A DNA stretch of 64,000 nucleotides from Actinomycetes bacterium (GTDB lineage: Bacteria > Actinomycetota > Thermoleophilia > BMS3ABIN01). The DNA is taken from positions 104,850 through 168,849 of the forward strand of contig JAJYOG010000003.1 of the NCBI GenBank assembly GCA_021785935.1, read 5' to 3'. Made by a program: the position numbers and the translations under genes. Shown here one piece after another: positions 37,737 through 47,512 of the stretch. Positions within the stretch are counted from its first letter, which is position 1; each line of letters starts with the position of its first letter. The notes under the pieces were generated by a model. That model did no database searches. It worked only from the letters and a program-made list of their open reading frames with translations, and was not told the origin of the DNA.

Positions 37737-39027
37737 TCTTGAGGCGCTCTTTCTTTTTGGTGCCGTTTAACTTGAATAACCGGCGCATTGATTCGACATA
37801 AAGATAACCGCCCCTTTCATTCGCGGCCCGCTTAAGCTCAATCGTGGGCTGGTGCAACATTTTGTTGACGATGCCGGAGGCGAGAGCCTCGATCCTGTTA
37901 ATATCTTTTTCCGTCAGCTCAGCATCAAACCTGGCAATCGCTTTTTGCAGTTCACCGTCCTTGATCTGCTCGGCCATCTCGCGCAGAGCCGTGATTGTCG
38001 GTACCACATCCAGGCTGGAAAGCCAATGGATGAAGTTACCCACTTCGGCTTCGATAATATCTTCCGCCTTACGGGCTTCTTTTTCCCGCTGGGCGGCGTT
38101 GGTGCCAGCAACGTCGTTGAGGTCGTCGATATCATACAAAAAAGCATTGTACACGTCGTTAACGCCAGGGTCGATATCCCTGGGCACGGCGATGTCGATG
38201 AAGAAAATCGGCCGGTTGTGACGCTTGCGGATCGCCCGCTCGACTTCCCCCTTGCGCAAGACATAATGGGGGGCGCCCGTGGAACTGATGACGATATCCG
38301 CCATCGGCAGATAATCACTGAGGTCCTCGAAATGAACAGCGCGGCCGTTGAACTTCTCCGCCATCTCCTCGGCCCTGGCAAAGGTCCGGTTGATGACAAT
38401 GAAACTGGTGACACCATGACCGGCCAGATGTGTCGCGGTGAGTTCGCCCATCTTGCCCGCGCCCAGCAGCAGGGCCGTACGGCCTTCAAGCTCATCAAAA
38501 ACCTTGCGCGCCATCTCCACAGCTACCGATGAAACCGAAACCGGGTTCTCGCCGATACGGGTTTCGGTGCGGACTCTCTTTCCCACTTCCAGCGCATGCC
38601 GGAAAAGGCGGTTTAGAAGGACGCTCGTGCTTTCACGCTCATGAGCGGAATGAAAAGCGGCCTTGATCTGGCCCATGATCTGGGCTTCACCTACAACCAG
38701 GGAATCGAGGCTGCCCGCGACCCTGTACAGATGCCCGACCGCCGACTCGCCTTCATGGTAATAGGTACAGTCTTCCAGATCGCTCAGATCCACCGTGGTG
38801 ATATGAGCCAGAGCCGCCATGGCCTCCCGGCGGCCGATCTCCGGGCGGGATGCGACAACATAGACTTCGGTGCGGTTGCAGGTTGAAAGGGATACGACTT
38901 CGGAAATGCCGTCATTGTCGAGAAGATGGCTGGAAAGGCTGCCGCATTTTTCCTCATCCAGGGCAACCTTTTCGCGCAGCTCGACGGGGGCTGTCTTGTG
39001 ATTTATGCCAAGTACCGCGAGATGCAT
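37717..39027 (-). CDS. hemA: Glutamyl-tRNA reductase
   Basis: GINHKTAPVELREKVA, LSTCNRTEVYVV, VVGEAQIMGQIK, LGAGKMGELTATHL. Confidence 0.95.
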   Translation of the reverse strand: MHLAVLGINHKTAPVELREKVALDEEKCGSLSSHLLDNDGISEVVSLSTCNRTEVYVVASRPEIGRREAMAALAHITTVDLSDLEDCTYYHEGESAVGHLYRVAGSLDSLVVGEAQIMGQIKAAFHSAHERESTSVLLNRLFRHALEVGKRVRTETRIGENPVSVSSVAVEMARKVFDELEGRTALLLGAGKMGELTATHLAGHGVTSFIVINRTFARAEEMAEKFNGRAVHFEDLSDYLPMADIVISSTGAPHYVLRKGEVERAIRKRHNRPIFFIDIAVPRDIDPGVNDVYNAFLYDIDDLNDVAGTNAAQREKEARKAEDIIEAEVGNFIHWLSSLDVVPTITALREMAEQIKDGELQKAIARFDAELTEKDINRIEALASGIVNKMLHQPTIELKRAANERGGYLYVESMRRLFKLNGTKKKERLKSEHLED

Positions 39028-39635
39028 GTTTCAATCTCCGACCGGGCGGCCGACTCGCCGCTGTCCTTGAGCAGCGGCACCAGGTCAAGCGCCGCCAGTT
39101 CAGTAAGACACTCTTTTTTCTTTACCTCGTCCTGTATTTGGGAGATAACCTCTTCCCTGGCCTCTCCCAGAAGTTCCAGGGCATCAGCCCATTCCTCGGA
39201 GAACTCTTCTTCCAGCTGCCGGCGCAGCCTCTTGGAAAGAGCCGGTAGCCGTCCGCCGGTGGAAACGGTGAGCATCAACTCTCCGCGCCGCACGATGGAC
39301 GGAACATAAAAATTGCATTGGCCAGGCTTGTCGACCACATTTAAAAGCACCTGCCGCTCCTGTGCTTCGGTTTCAACCGCCCGGTTTACCGCTTCATCAT
39401 CGGTGGCTGCTATCACTAAAAAAGCACCATCGAGGTCTCCGGTTTCATAACCGCGCGCGATGTGCTCGAAGCCGCCAACAAACTCCTCAAAACCCGGATC
39501 AAGCTCCGGTGAGATAACCTTGACCAAGGCGCCGCACTCCAGCAGAGCCGCAGCTTTGCGCGACGCGACCCTGCCGCCGCCTATGAGGACGCACGGACGT
39601 CCTTCTATTTTGAGATTAGCCGGATAGAGAGCCAC
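39003..39635 (-). CDS. Precorrin-2 dehydrogenase/sirohydrochlorin ferrochelatase-type protein (Met8/CysG-N-like)
   Basis: YPANLKIEGRPCVLIGGGRVASRKAAALLECGA, VVDKPGQCNFYVPSIVRRGELMLTVSTGGRLPALSKRLR. Confidence 0.92.
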   Translation of the reverse strand: MALYPANLKIEGRPCVLIGGGRVASRKAAALLECGALVKVISPELDPGFEEFVGGFEHIARGYETGDLDGAFLVIAATDDEAVNRAVETEAQERQVLLNVVDKPGQCNFYVPSIVRRGELMLTVSTGGRLPALSKRLRRQLEEEFSEEWADALELLGEAREEVISQIQDEVKKKECLTELAALDLVPLLKDSGESAARSEIETCISRYLA

Positions 39636-39638
39636 ACC

Positions 39639-40706
39639 TTATCCCCCCGGAGCTGCGTAGCTGTGCAGACCAGACAGGAACAGGTTGACTCCCAGGTATG
39701 TAATCAAGACCATGATGAGGCCGATGACGGCGAGAATGGCCGAATGGCGGCCTCGCCAGCCCATCGTCAGCCTCGTGTGCAGATAGCCGCCGTAGAACAG
39801 CCAGGTGATGAGGGACCAGGTCTCCTTCGGATCCCATCCCCACCAGCGGCCCCAGGCCTGGTCGGCCCAAATGGCGCCGGTAATAATGCCGATAGTCAGC
39901 AGCGGAAAACCAAAAGCAATGCCGCGGTAACTTACTTCATCCAGTACATCGAGCGAGGGCAGGCGTTTGGCAAAACCCGGCTTCGATCCGCCCTTACCGG
40001 CAAAGTACCCCAGCACCATGCCGATTAAAAGCCCGACAACGCCGCCGCCGATTATCTTGATGTAATCGCTGGCTGCATAGACATTGCTGGTGAGCCGGGT
40101 CACGGGATCCATGACCTTGGCGGGATTGGCGAGCTTGGAGCCTGCCCATAAGCCCAGGACCAGTCCCAGAGTCGAGAGCAGGAGCACAAAGGTGTACATT
40201 ACATTCTTGTAGTGCTTCTTCAGCAGATATTCCTGGACTATATAGAAGAAGCCGGCGCCGAACGAAAGCGCGAAGAGTCCATAAGAAAGCATGGCGATGG
40301 TGACGTGTACCCAGAGCCAGTAGCTCTGCAGGGCCGGCGCCAGGGGTTCGGGGCCGGTGTAGAAAACGTAGCCGACACTGGTGACCAGGAATGCAGTGGG
40401 TACGACTACCGCGCCTGCTGCCTGCACCGGATAAAACCTCTGGGCGATGAGGAAGAAGAAGACGATGCCCCAGCCAAACAATGACAGGGATTCGTACAGG
40501 TTGGCCATCGGTGCGTGGCCGGAATCAGCCCAGCGCAATCCCAGCGCCACGGTATGGGTCAACAGCGCCAGATAAAGAAGCATAGTCGCCAGACGCACAG
40601 CTTTATCGCTGCGGGAAATCAAAAACCAGATGTAAATCGAACCCGAGACCAGGTACGTAATTACAGTGGCTACGATTAAAATCTGTTCAATTGTGGACAC
40701 GTCCAT
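39639..40706 (-). CDS. Cytochrome c assembly protein, CcsA/CcsB/ResC type
   Basis: Multi-TM, WADQAWGRWWGWDPKETWSLITWLFYGGYLHTRL (WWD signature). Confidence 0.93.
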   Translation of the reverse strand: MDVSTIEQILIVATVITYLVSGSIYIWFLISRSDKAVRLATMLLYLALLTHTVALGLRWADSGHAPMANLYESLSLFGWGIVFFFLIAQRFYPVQAAGAVVVPTAFLVTSVGYVFYTGPEPLAPALQSYWLWVHVTIAMLSYGLFALSFGAGFFYIVQEYLLKKHYKNVMYTFVLLLSTLGLVLGLWAGSKLANPAKVMDPVTRLTSNVYAASDYIKIIGGGVVGLLIGMVLGYFAGKGGSKPGFAKRLPSLDVLDEVSYRGIAFGFPLLTIGIITGAIWADQAWGRWWGWDPKETWSLITWLFYGGYLHTRLTMGWRGRHSAILAVIGLIMVLITYLGVNLFLSGLHSYAAPGG

Positions 40707-42044
40707 CTATCCGGCCTCCTGTTTGCCCAGTGTCAGTCGAAGCTCCGCTTCTATGCGGTCGAACTCGCCCTGGAATGAAACACGGGACCGGTTGCTCCGG
40801 CCCCCTAAAATTAGTTCACCGTTCTCGTCCGCCTTGAACCATATGCGCCGATGCGGGAAATATATGCTGCAGATGCCGATCATCATCAGCCCGAATCCGA
40901 CATAGATCAGAGACTTGCCCGGCGTGTACGTAACCTGAAGAACGCTAACGTAACCGCCGCTCGGCGATTGATAATAACTGCTCTGATGAAAGTTTACCTT
41001 GGTTGAGGTTATCAGCGTCAGCAACCAGTTGGAAGAGGAATAACGAAGCGGGTCGTTGACGGTGATTGTCTTGCGGGCCAGCGAGTCGCCGTTTTGGGTG
41101 AGCTCGAGGTCGCTGGAGTATAACGAAGGCCGGTATCCGGTAATACGGTCGCCATCCTTGACCGGCACTGTCTCCATGTTGAAGCCATGGTTGAGAACCC
41201 GCAGTTCCGTGTTAGGCACCGGCGCCGCTTTGCCGTCCGGTATGTCGAGCCGCTGATCGAAACCAAGCGTAGTTGAAAGGATCGCCCCCAACCCGATTAA
41301 CAGGAAACTCAAATGAAACGCGATCGACGCCAGGCCGCTCCAACGGCCTTTCTCGGCCAGGACCGACCCTGATTCTGCGGTGCGCAGATGATAGTGGTGG
41401 CTTTTGATTATGTCTTTCGCTTGAGCCACGCCCTGCTCACCAGCTCCCTCAAAGGCCGCCGCCGCGGGACATTTCCTGATGAAGATATCCTTAACCTCGA
41501 TCCGGGGCTTAAGTGCGCGCCGAAACGAGGTGGGCAGGCGGTCGATGATGCAGAAACTGATGTTGAATCCCAGCAGGTAGAGAATCGCCAGGAACCAGCG
41601 CGAGTTGTACATGTCGAACAGACCGATGTGGTTGTAGAAGCCATAGAGGGGATTCGAGACCCAGGTTGAGTTGGCCACATTTTCACCCTGGGGAAGTATG
41701 GTGCCGACTATCGCCAGGATCAGAATGACAAACAGCAGCGTCAGCGCCAGCTTCATGGAAAGCAGCATGTGTTTCACGCGTCCGCCGAAAGTGCCGAAGA
41801 TGCAAAGCACGGTCACTATGTCGACGAGCGCCAGCAGCCAGCGCAGATCGGGCGCCGATGAGCTGCGGTAATATGAGATCGACAGGACGATATCGAGGAC
41901 GAGCATCGTCACCGCCGTGATCAGCAGAATGACGAAATCGGAGGCGCTCTTCCCGAAGAAGGACTTGTCTGATCCTGTGTTTTCCGTTATAACCGCCGCT
42001 TTTTCAGAACTCAACTCTGACTCCGTAATGGCCTCCGGGCTCAC
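40707..42044 (-). CDS. resB: Cytochrome c biogenesis protein ResB
   Basis: SMKLALTLLFVILILAIVGTILPQG, SIAFHLSFLLIGLGAIL. Adjacent to the CcsA-like gene. Confidence 0.9.
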   Translation of the reverse strand: MSPEAITESELSSEKAAVITENTGSDKSFFGKSASDFVILLITAVTMLVLDIVLSISYYRSSSAPDLRWLLALVDIVTVLCIFGTFGGRVKHMLLSMKLALTLLFVILILAIVGTILPQGENVANSTWVSNPLYGFYNHIGLFDMYNSRWFLAILYLLGFNISFCIIDRLPTSFRRALKPRIEVKDIFIRKCPAAAAFEGAGEQGVAQAKDIIKSHHYHLRTAESGSVLAEKGRWSGLASIAFHLSFLLIGLGAILSTTLGFDQRLDIPDGKAAPVPNTELRVLNHGFNMETVPVKDGDRITGYRPSLYSSDLELTQNGDSLARKTITVNDPLRYSSSNWLLTLITSTKVNFHQSSYYQSPSGGYVSVLQVTYTPGKSLIYVGFGLMMIGICSIYFPHRRIWFKADENGELILGGRSNRSRVSFQGEFDRIEAELRLTLGKQEAG

Positions 42045-42093
42045 CTGCCCAGGCGCGTCTTAGCCTGTCTTTAGCGTCTTAGCCTGTCTTTAT

Positions 42094-43176
42094 TTAGTGT
42101 GCCGCCGGAGTGGTGACGCCGGTCGTTGTTGTCGAGGCGCCTGCCGGAGTATCAAATCTCCTGGTCGCCTTCTTGAACTTCTCGACATCCGCGTTGCCTG
42201 GTGTTGGCAGCTCGTCAACCAGTTGCCAGATCTGAACGCGATTGTTTTCCCTGTCCGCTACATAGAGCTTGTTGGAGGAACTGACAGTCATGCCCTCCGG
42301 AAAGTTGATCTGGGTGTCTTCGGTGCCGCGCTCGCCAATGATCGACTTCAGGTTGCCATCCAGATCGAACACCAAAATACGATCGGGTATGTCGCTGACA
42401 TACAACAGGCCGTTCGGGCTTATGGCCACGGACCTGGGCAAATGGAACGGGCTGCCAATACCGGCGTCAGCCCAGTTGCCTATTGCCCAACGCGGCTTGC
42501 CATCCGCCGTCAGTGCTTCCAGGCGCCAGTTGTTGGTGTCGACCACGTATACGTTGCCATTGTTGGGATCGACCGCGATACCGTTGGGAAAATCAAACTG
42601 CCCCATGGCATCGCCACGCGTTCCCCAGTGATCGAGATACTTGCCCTGGTTATCGAAGATAAAGACACCATCACGGCTGGTGACGTAGACCTTATTGTTA
42701 TAGAGGGCTACTTCGTTCGGCCGCGCCGCGGCTTGTCCCGGGGGATTGACGACGACGCCTTCCGGAGGCGCAAGGCTATAAAGATATTTACCGTACTTGT
42801 CCAGTACCCGCACCGAATAATCACAAATGTAAAGCTTGTTGTTGACGTCGTCCACCGCTAACCCGTAGGGCGAGTATAGCTGCATGTCCTGACCCTGGTC
42901 ATCCGTGAATTTGTTAATGCGATAAAGCAGGTTGCCGTCACTGTCATAGACGATGACTTCACTGTTGCCGGTGTTGCTGACATAGACGTTATCGTTGCCG
43001 TCCACCGCCACTCCCAAGGGTGTCTTGAGATCGTAGAAGGAAGTCAGCAGCGTAAACGAGGTGCCTGCGATCGGCTTGCCTTTCTGGCTAGCTTTCCGGG
43101 AAAGTGTGAGGCCTGTCACCGCCAAAGCGATTATCAAAACGCCAAGTATGATCAGCTTGCCTTTGTTCTCTTGCAT
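42094..43176 (-). CDS. NHL-repeat beta-propeller protein, membrane anchored
   Basis: Repeated GVAVDGNDNVYVSNTGNSEVIVYDSDG-type NHL units. N-terminal TM. Confidence 0.85.
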   Translation of the reverse strand: MQENKGKLIILGVLIIALAVTGLTLSRKASQKGKPIAGTSFTLLTSFYDLKTPLGVAVDGNDNVYVSNTGNSEVIVYDSDGNLLYRINKFTDDQGQDMQLYSPYGLAVDDVNNKLYICDYSVRVLDKYGKYLYSLAPPEGVVVNPPGQAAARPNEVALYNNKVYVTSRDGVFIFDNQGKYLDHWGTRGDAMGQFDFPNGIAVDPNNGNVYVVDTNNWRLEALTADGKPRWAIGNWADAGIGSPFHLPRSVAISPNGLLYVSDIPDRILVFDLDGNLKSIIGERGTEDTQINFPEGMTVSSSNKLYVADRENNRVQIWQLVDELPTPGNADVEKFKKATRRFDTPAGASTTTTGVTTPAAH

Positions 43177-43257
43177 TTCTTACCTCAATTCAGCTTGAAC
43201 AGATTGCAGGGTCGATTGGAATACACTGGTGGTACTAAAGAAGATTCCTGGCCTGCC

Positions 43258-43929
43258 CTAGGAGGAAAGCCTGTCCAGTGCCTCCTGCAGCGCTGGGTCG
43301 CCGGGGTTGAATTTGTTGGCAGCGTCGTACTGTTCCTTGGCGCCGGCCGTGTCACCTTCCTGCTCGAGTAACTTTCCGAGTAGAAAGTGTGAGTTCCAAA
43401 TCATGTCGTTATCAGCGAGACTCTGTTGTACATAGTCTTTTGCGGCCCCGTTATCCCCCTTCATCATGGCGCTGGTCGCCGCTTCATATAGCGCCGAATA
43501 TTTTTCACTCTTAGGCGTACCCTCCGCCGAGCTGGTGAACATTTGTATTGAATTATCCAGCTGGTCGGCCTCTCGATAGGCGAGTCCAAGCTTATACATA
43601 TAAGTGAAGCTTCCAGGTTCCTGGTCAAGGGCGAAGCGAAGCTGCTCGATAGCGTTATCGACGTCTCCCATATCGAGATAGGCCGCGCCCAGATTGGCCC
43701 TGACCAGTGAATTATCAGGATTCTGATCGACTGTATCCTTCCATCTTTGCAAAGTCCGTTCCTGGGAACTCATCGTCTGATCGAGAGGACGGAAGTGCAG
43801 ATATAGCAGGGCGCCGCCGGTTACCAGCAACGCCAGCGCCATGATACCGATTGCTATATTTAAAATTTTCGATGCCGCGTTGGATCCGCTGTCGGTAGTG
43901 GGTAACTGGATCGCCGCCTGGTCCTTCAT
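43258..43929 (-). CDS. TPR protein, membrane anchored
   Basis: RANLGAAYLDMGDVDNAIEQLRFALDQEPGSFTYMYKLGLAYREADQLDNSIQMF. Confidence 0.85.
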   Translation of the reverse strand: MKDQAAIQLPTTDSGSNAASKILNIAIGIMALALLVTGGALLYLHFRPLDQTMSSQERTLQRWKDTVDQNPDNSLVRANLGAAYLDMGDVDNAIEQLRFALDQEPGSFTYMYKLGLAYREADQLDNSIQMFTSSAEGTPKSEKYSALYEAATSAMMKGDNGAAKDYVQQSLADNDMIWNSHFLLGKLLEQEGDTAGAKEQYDAANKFNPGDPALQEALDRLSS

Positions 43930-43946
43930 GTCCTTAACCTCTTTCG

Positions 43947-44795
43947 TTAATAATTGACATTATTATGGTCTGCGCCATGGCATGAAAGCGTACAGCTACC
44001 CGTGTGGTTGCCGCCATCGACGAAAGTCGGCCCTGAGTTGGCGATCAGTGAAGCGGTCACAAAGCTCGGATTAAATCGAACCAGCTCCGTAGAGGGAACT
44101 CCATGAGGGCTGTAATGACAGGCGATACAGGGAGCCTGATGGGTGATGATATGTGAATTATGCCTGCTGAAATAGGTCGTGTCGTTTATTATCGATGCGG
44201 TGCTGTGACACGACCAGCAGGCCTGGTAAGAATCCGGGTTGGGCGAGTAGGTAACGTAAGCCATGGTTTCGTAGCGGCCTCGCAGAAGCCGGCCGTAGCC
44301 GCTGTCCCCGTGAGGGTTGTGGCACTGACTGCAATTGTACGGCCCCAGCGGCGCAATACCGGCGGTGGTGTTGGGGGTGTAATTATACAAACCGTTGTTA
44401 TTGGCAAGATTGACGAAAATAGGGTGCATGGCGTTGGTGGAAGGATTTAGGTTCATCTGCGTTTCGATATTGAAATTCGATCCTGTCCCGTTATGACAGG
44501 TAAAACATAAAGCCGATTCAGGAGTACCGCGAAGAAGTTTGGCGCCTGGAGCTTCATGAGGACCATGGCATATCAGACATAACCGGGTTGAGTTGGAAAA
44601 ACCGCTGTGCGGGTTTGTGTATACCTGTGCCGCCGCAGACCCGCTGAAAAGCGCTGCGTGAATTGAAAATACTATTATTATCAAACCTGGCGCGAGAAGC
44701 ATTCTGAGCAGACCCGTTCGCAAACGAACCCGCCCAAAAACTTCCCGGCCAATAAAGCTCACTACCATATGTACATCCGTGAACGTGCCGGACAA
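43947..44795 (-). CDS. Multihaem c-type cytochrome (cytochrome c3/doubled-CXXCH type)
   Basis: CLICH, CFTCH, CSQCH, CWSCH, CIACH plus CTLSCH (CX3CH). Signal/TM near N-terminus. Confidence 0.9.
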   Translation of the reverse strand: MSGTFTDVHMVVSFIGREVFGRVRLRTGLLRMLLAPGLIIIVFSIHAALFSGSAAAQVYTNPHSGFSNSTRLCLICHGPHEAPGAKLLRGTPESALCFTCHNGTGSNFNIETQMNLNPSTNAMHPIFVNLANNNGLYNYTPNTTAGIAPLGPYNCSQCHNPHGDSGYGRLLRGRYETMAYVTYSPNPDSYQACWSCHSTASIINDTTYFSRHNSHIITHQAPCIACHYSPHGVPSTELVRFNPSFVTASLIANSGPTFVDGGNHTGSCTLSCHGADHNNVNY

Positions 44796-44947
44796 TCGCC
44801 GACTTCAACTGGGAACGAAAAGTTCTTCCCCCGCATCCTGCTAACCCTTGTCCGAATGACCGGAGTCCGAGATGTTTCCGGTAACCATAGCGGCTCAAAT
44901 AAGTATGAATGAATTTTTCCTGTATATCCAGCACTTCTCAGACATCG

Positions 44948-45520
44948 CTATGGACTAGTCTGACCTTGATCGGTTGAATTGGGAATAGTGCTGGTGGCAC
45001 TGGGAGAGAGGATCAAATTGATCTTCCATCGTCCGTCCTCTTCCACTACCGCCAACGCGTAATTCTTGTGTTCGGTTTTAGGCTCTTCCAGGGCAACGCC
45101 GGTATTTGCGTCCACATAATAACCGCCGTCGTCGAATTCGGCCGAGACCTCCGCGACGGGCAAAGAAAAGGACGTCGTATGTACGCTGATATTCTGATAA
45201 TCCCGTTTCCGGCATTTTCCCTGAGCGAGGTCCTTGCCCACAGCCGCCTTGGTCTCGGTCAGCGCCTTGCCGTTCATCGCCTGGCTGAGCCCAGCGGTGT
45301 CAGCTCCGGTCTGTCCGATAATTCGCAGGTCATCAGTAACATCGGCCACGATCTTTGCCTGGACTTCGGGCGATACCATATGAACCGAAGTATGCGCCTC
45401 ATCTGTCTGCGTCGAATCCGGGAAAGAATTATCTCCACATGAGACCGCTGCCAGCGCCAGTAACATTATAACCATCATAACAGCCAACCTGCGCAATATA
45501 TTTAACACGTTCCCTTTCAT
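44948..45520 (-). CDS. Putative lipoprotein
   Basis: MLLALAAVSCGDNSF lipobox. Terminal DGRWKINLIL. Confidence 0.65.
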   Translation of the reverse strand: MKGNVLNILRRLAVMMVIMLLALAAVSCGDNSFPDSTQTDEAHTSVHMVSPEVQAKIVADVTDDLRIIGQTGADTAGLSQAMNGKALTETKAAVGKDLAQGKCRKRDYQNISVHTTSFSLPVAEVSAEFDDGGYYVDANTGVALEEPKTEHKNYALAVVEEDGRWKINLILSPSATSTIPNSTDQGQTSP

Positions 45521-45588
45521 TTGTTTGGGAGAGGCGCCTTGAAGGGCGCCCCTCCCAATTAATTCTACCTTCTACCAACCGGCCCGGA

Positions 45589-46437
45589 TTAGGGCAGGGT
45601 TGCTCCACTGTGACATATGAGACACAGAGCATCCGGCTCCTCAAAGAGAATTCTCTGATTGGTGCTCGAATGCGGGAAGTCAGACTCACCAGCCTTATTG
45701 GCATGACAGGTCAGACAGTAAGCCTGCGCGGGGTGATTCCGTTCCACGCCCACGTTGTCGCGCTTGTCGTGACACTTAACGCAGAAGCCGTACTCGTCAC
45801 TTGCCGCAGGTGCAGTAGTGCTATGGTTCGGCTGCTTCGAAAGCAGTTTGGAACCGGTGATCACCTGACCGAGTTCGCTATGCGGTGTGTGGCAGGAAGC
45901 GCAATACAGGCCCTGGGTGCCGGTGAACGTAGTCACCGCTTGTCCGCCGTACAGGCCCTCAGTCGGACCGCCGTACTGGCCGGAGGTCATGACCTTCAGA
46001 TCAACGCTGCCACCAGGAATGGTATTCGATGACCGCGCGACGGTGCCACCCATCATTACGCCGAGACTGTGGCCAGGAACTGCGTCCTGCGCCGGTCCAA
46101 GCATGCCTGACGTGAAGCCGTACTTGTAAGCCGCCTTAATCGAACCAGTCGGATCCGTACCGGCCATGTCTGTGGGGGGGTTACCCCATGAAACAGGGAC
46201 GTTACCTGGAGCCGGAGCTCCAAAAAGACCGTGGCAAGTACCGCATACACCCGTAACGGTCGACGCACGCGTCAGCACATAATCACCGCTCGCCTCATGG
46301 ATATCGTGGCAGCTAATACAGAAATCAGTAGTAGGCCCGAAACCCGTGTGAGGACTGGTGGCGAATGCTGAGGCGGAAAAAGCCAGCATGAAAACAACCG
46401 ACAGCACGATGGCAGCCATAATCGCTATTTTTCGCAT
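45589..46437 (-). CDS. Hexahaem c-type cytochrome (cytochrome c3 family)
   Basis: MRKIAIMAAIVLSVVFMLAFSASAFA signal. CISCH, CGTCH, CASCH, CVKCH, CLTCH, CLICH. RBS aggaggtgac. Confidence 0.92.
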   Translation of the reverse strand: MRKIAIMAAIVLSVVFMLAFSASAFATSPHTGFGPTTDFCISCHDIHEASGDYVLTRASTVTGVCGTCHGLFGAPAPGNVPVSWGNPPTDMAGTDPTGSIKAAYKYGFTSGMLGPAQDAVPGHSLGVMMGGTVARSSNTIPGGSVDLKVMTSGQYGGPTEGLYGGQAVTTFTGTQGLYCASCHTPHSELGQVITGSKLLSKQPNHSTTAPAASDEYGFCVKCHDKRDNVGVERNHPAQAYCLTCHANKAGESDFPHSSTNQRILFEEPDALCLICHSGATLP

Positions 46438-46719
46438 ATTGTCACCTCCTTTCGCTTTTTTTTCGCCTGAATTGTGAACTAAGTCACAAAGAAGGCGTAC
46501 AACCACGTTTCCCCGAACTTATGACGCTGGGGGCATCAAAAAATCTGGGTACGCGTAGTAGCCAAATGGAGGTTGCAGCTATAGTGCCCTGCGGGGGCTT
46601 TGATGAATGCTACTTACTGAGGTACTTCATAGTAATCTAACTGTATCAACTGTCCGCTTCCGCACGAGTGTCCACTATTGAGCCCGCATTGACTGCAACG
46701 CATACTACCCTGGGTATAA

Positions 46720-46748
46720 AGGATAAGGCTCAGATGTGTTAATGTCAA
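46720..46748 (-). promoter_or_regulatory. Candidate sigma70-type promoter upstream of the hexahaem cytochrome
   Basis: On the minus strand: TTGACA-17 nt-TATCCT. Confidence 0.55.
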
Positions 46749-46870
46749 TATCAAGAGCTAATCCCGCAACCCTGCATATTAGGTTATTACAATACCGTAA
46801 AAAACCATATCTGAGTATCAGGGAATTCCCCTATAAAAATATGTAACTATCCTTTTGTATAAAGGTCTTT

Positions 46871-47512
46871 TCAGGCTTTGCAGACGTACAGGATGTCGGT
46901 GTACGGGCGCAGGGATTTCATTTCGACCACCTGCGCCATGAAGCCGGCAGCCCTTAGAGTCTCGAGCGCCTCCTCACGGCTCAGAAAGGTGAGCCGCCCA
47001 CGCCGACCATGAGTCAATCCGGCTGAAGTCGTCATATATTCCTGTAAATAGGTGATGGCGAATTTCCACCTGGGTCGCCGCTCCTGGGCTTTCCACAACA
47101 AAACCCCGCCTTTCCTGAGTTTGCGGCGGCATTCCTCAAGAATGCGCAACTGGTCATCACGTGGCAACAGATATAGAACATCGACTATAGTGACAACATC
47201 ACATTCCGGGACCGCGGTACCGCTAATCTCAGCACAAATATAATCGATGTTGTTTCTGCCTTTGACGGATGCGCGCGCCTGCTCGATCTTCCTTGGGGAG
47301 ATATCGACCCCGACCAGTTGCCTGCCGGGTGAGCGCAGGGCCATCAGATTCGTGAAGAGTCCATGGCCACAGCCCAGATCGACAATGACGCCCTCGCCGG
47401 GCACAAACCTCTCGACAAATTCTAGATCGCTAAGAAAAATGCGGCACTTGATAAACAGGCGGTTGGACCAGGAAGCATCGGAGTAAAGTGCCTGGATATC
47501 AGGGATTTTCAA
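46871..47512 (-). CDS. Class I SAM-dependent methyltransferase
   Basis: VIVDLGCGHGLFTNLMAL...VVTIVDVLYLLPRDDQLRILEECRRKLRKGGVLLWK. Likely TTG start overlapping the upstream stop. Confidence 0.85.
   Translation of the reverse strand: MKIPDIQALYSDASWSNRLFIKCRIFLSDLEFVERFVPGEGVIVDLGCGHGLFTNLMALRSPGRQLVGVDISPRKIEQARASVKGRNNIDYICAEISGTAVPECDVVTIVDVLYLLPRDDQLRILEECRRKLRKGGVLLWKAQERRPRWKFAITYLQEYMTTSAGLTHGRRGRLTFLSREEALETLRAAGFMAQVVEMKSLRPYTDILYVCKA

Noticed and set aside
46530-46630. GEMM c-di-GMP riboswitch call
   Set aside because: CAAAGCC-like box and pairing are present, but the conserved GGGCAAACC half and tetraloop-receptor pattern could not be identified; kept only as an unexplained leader.
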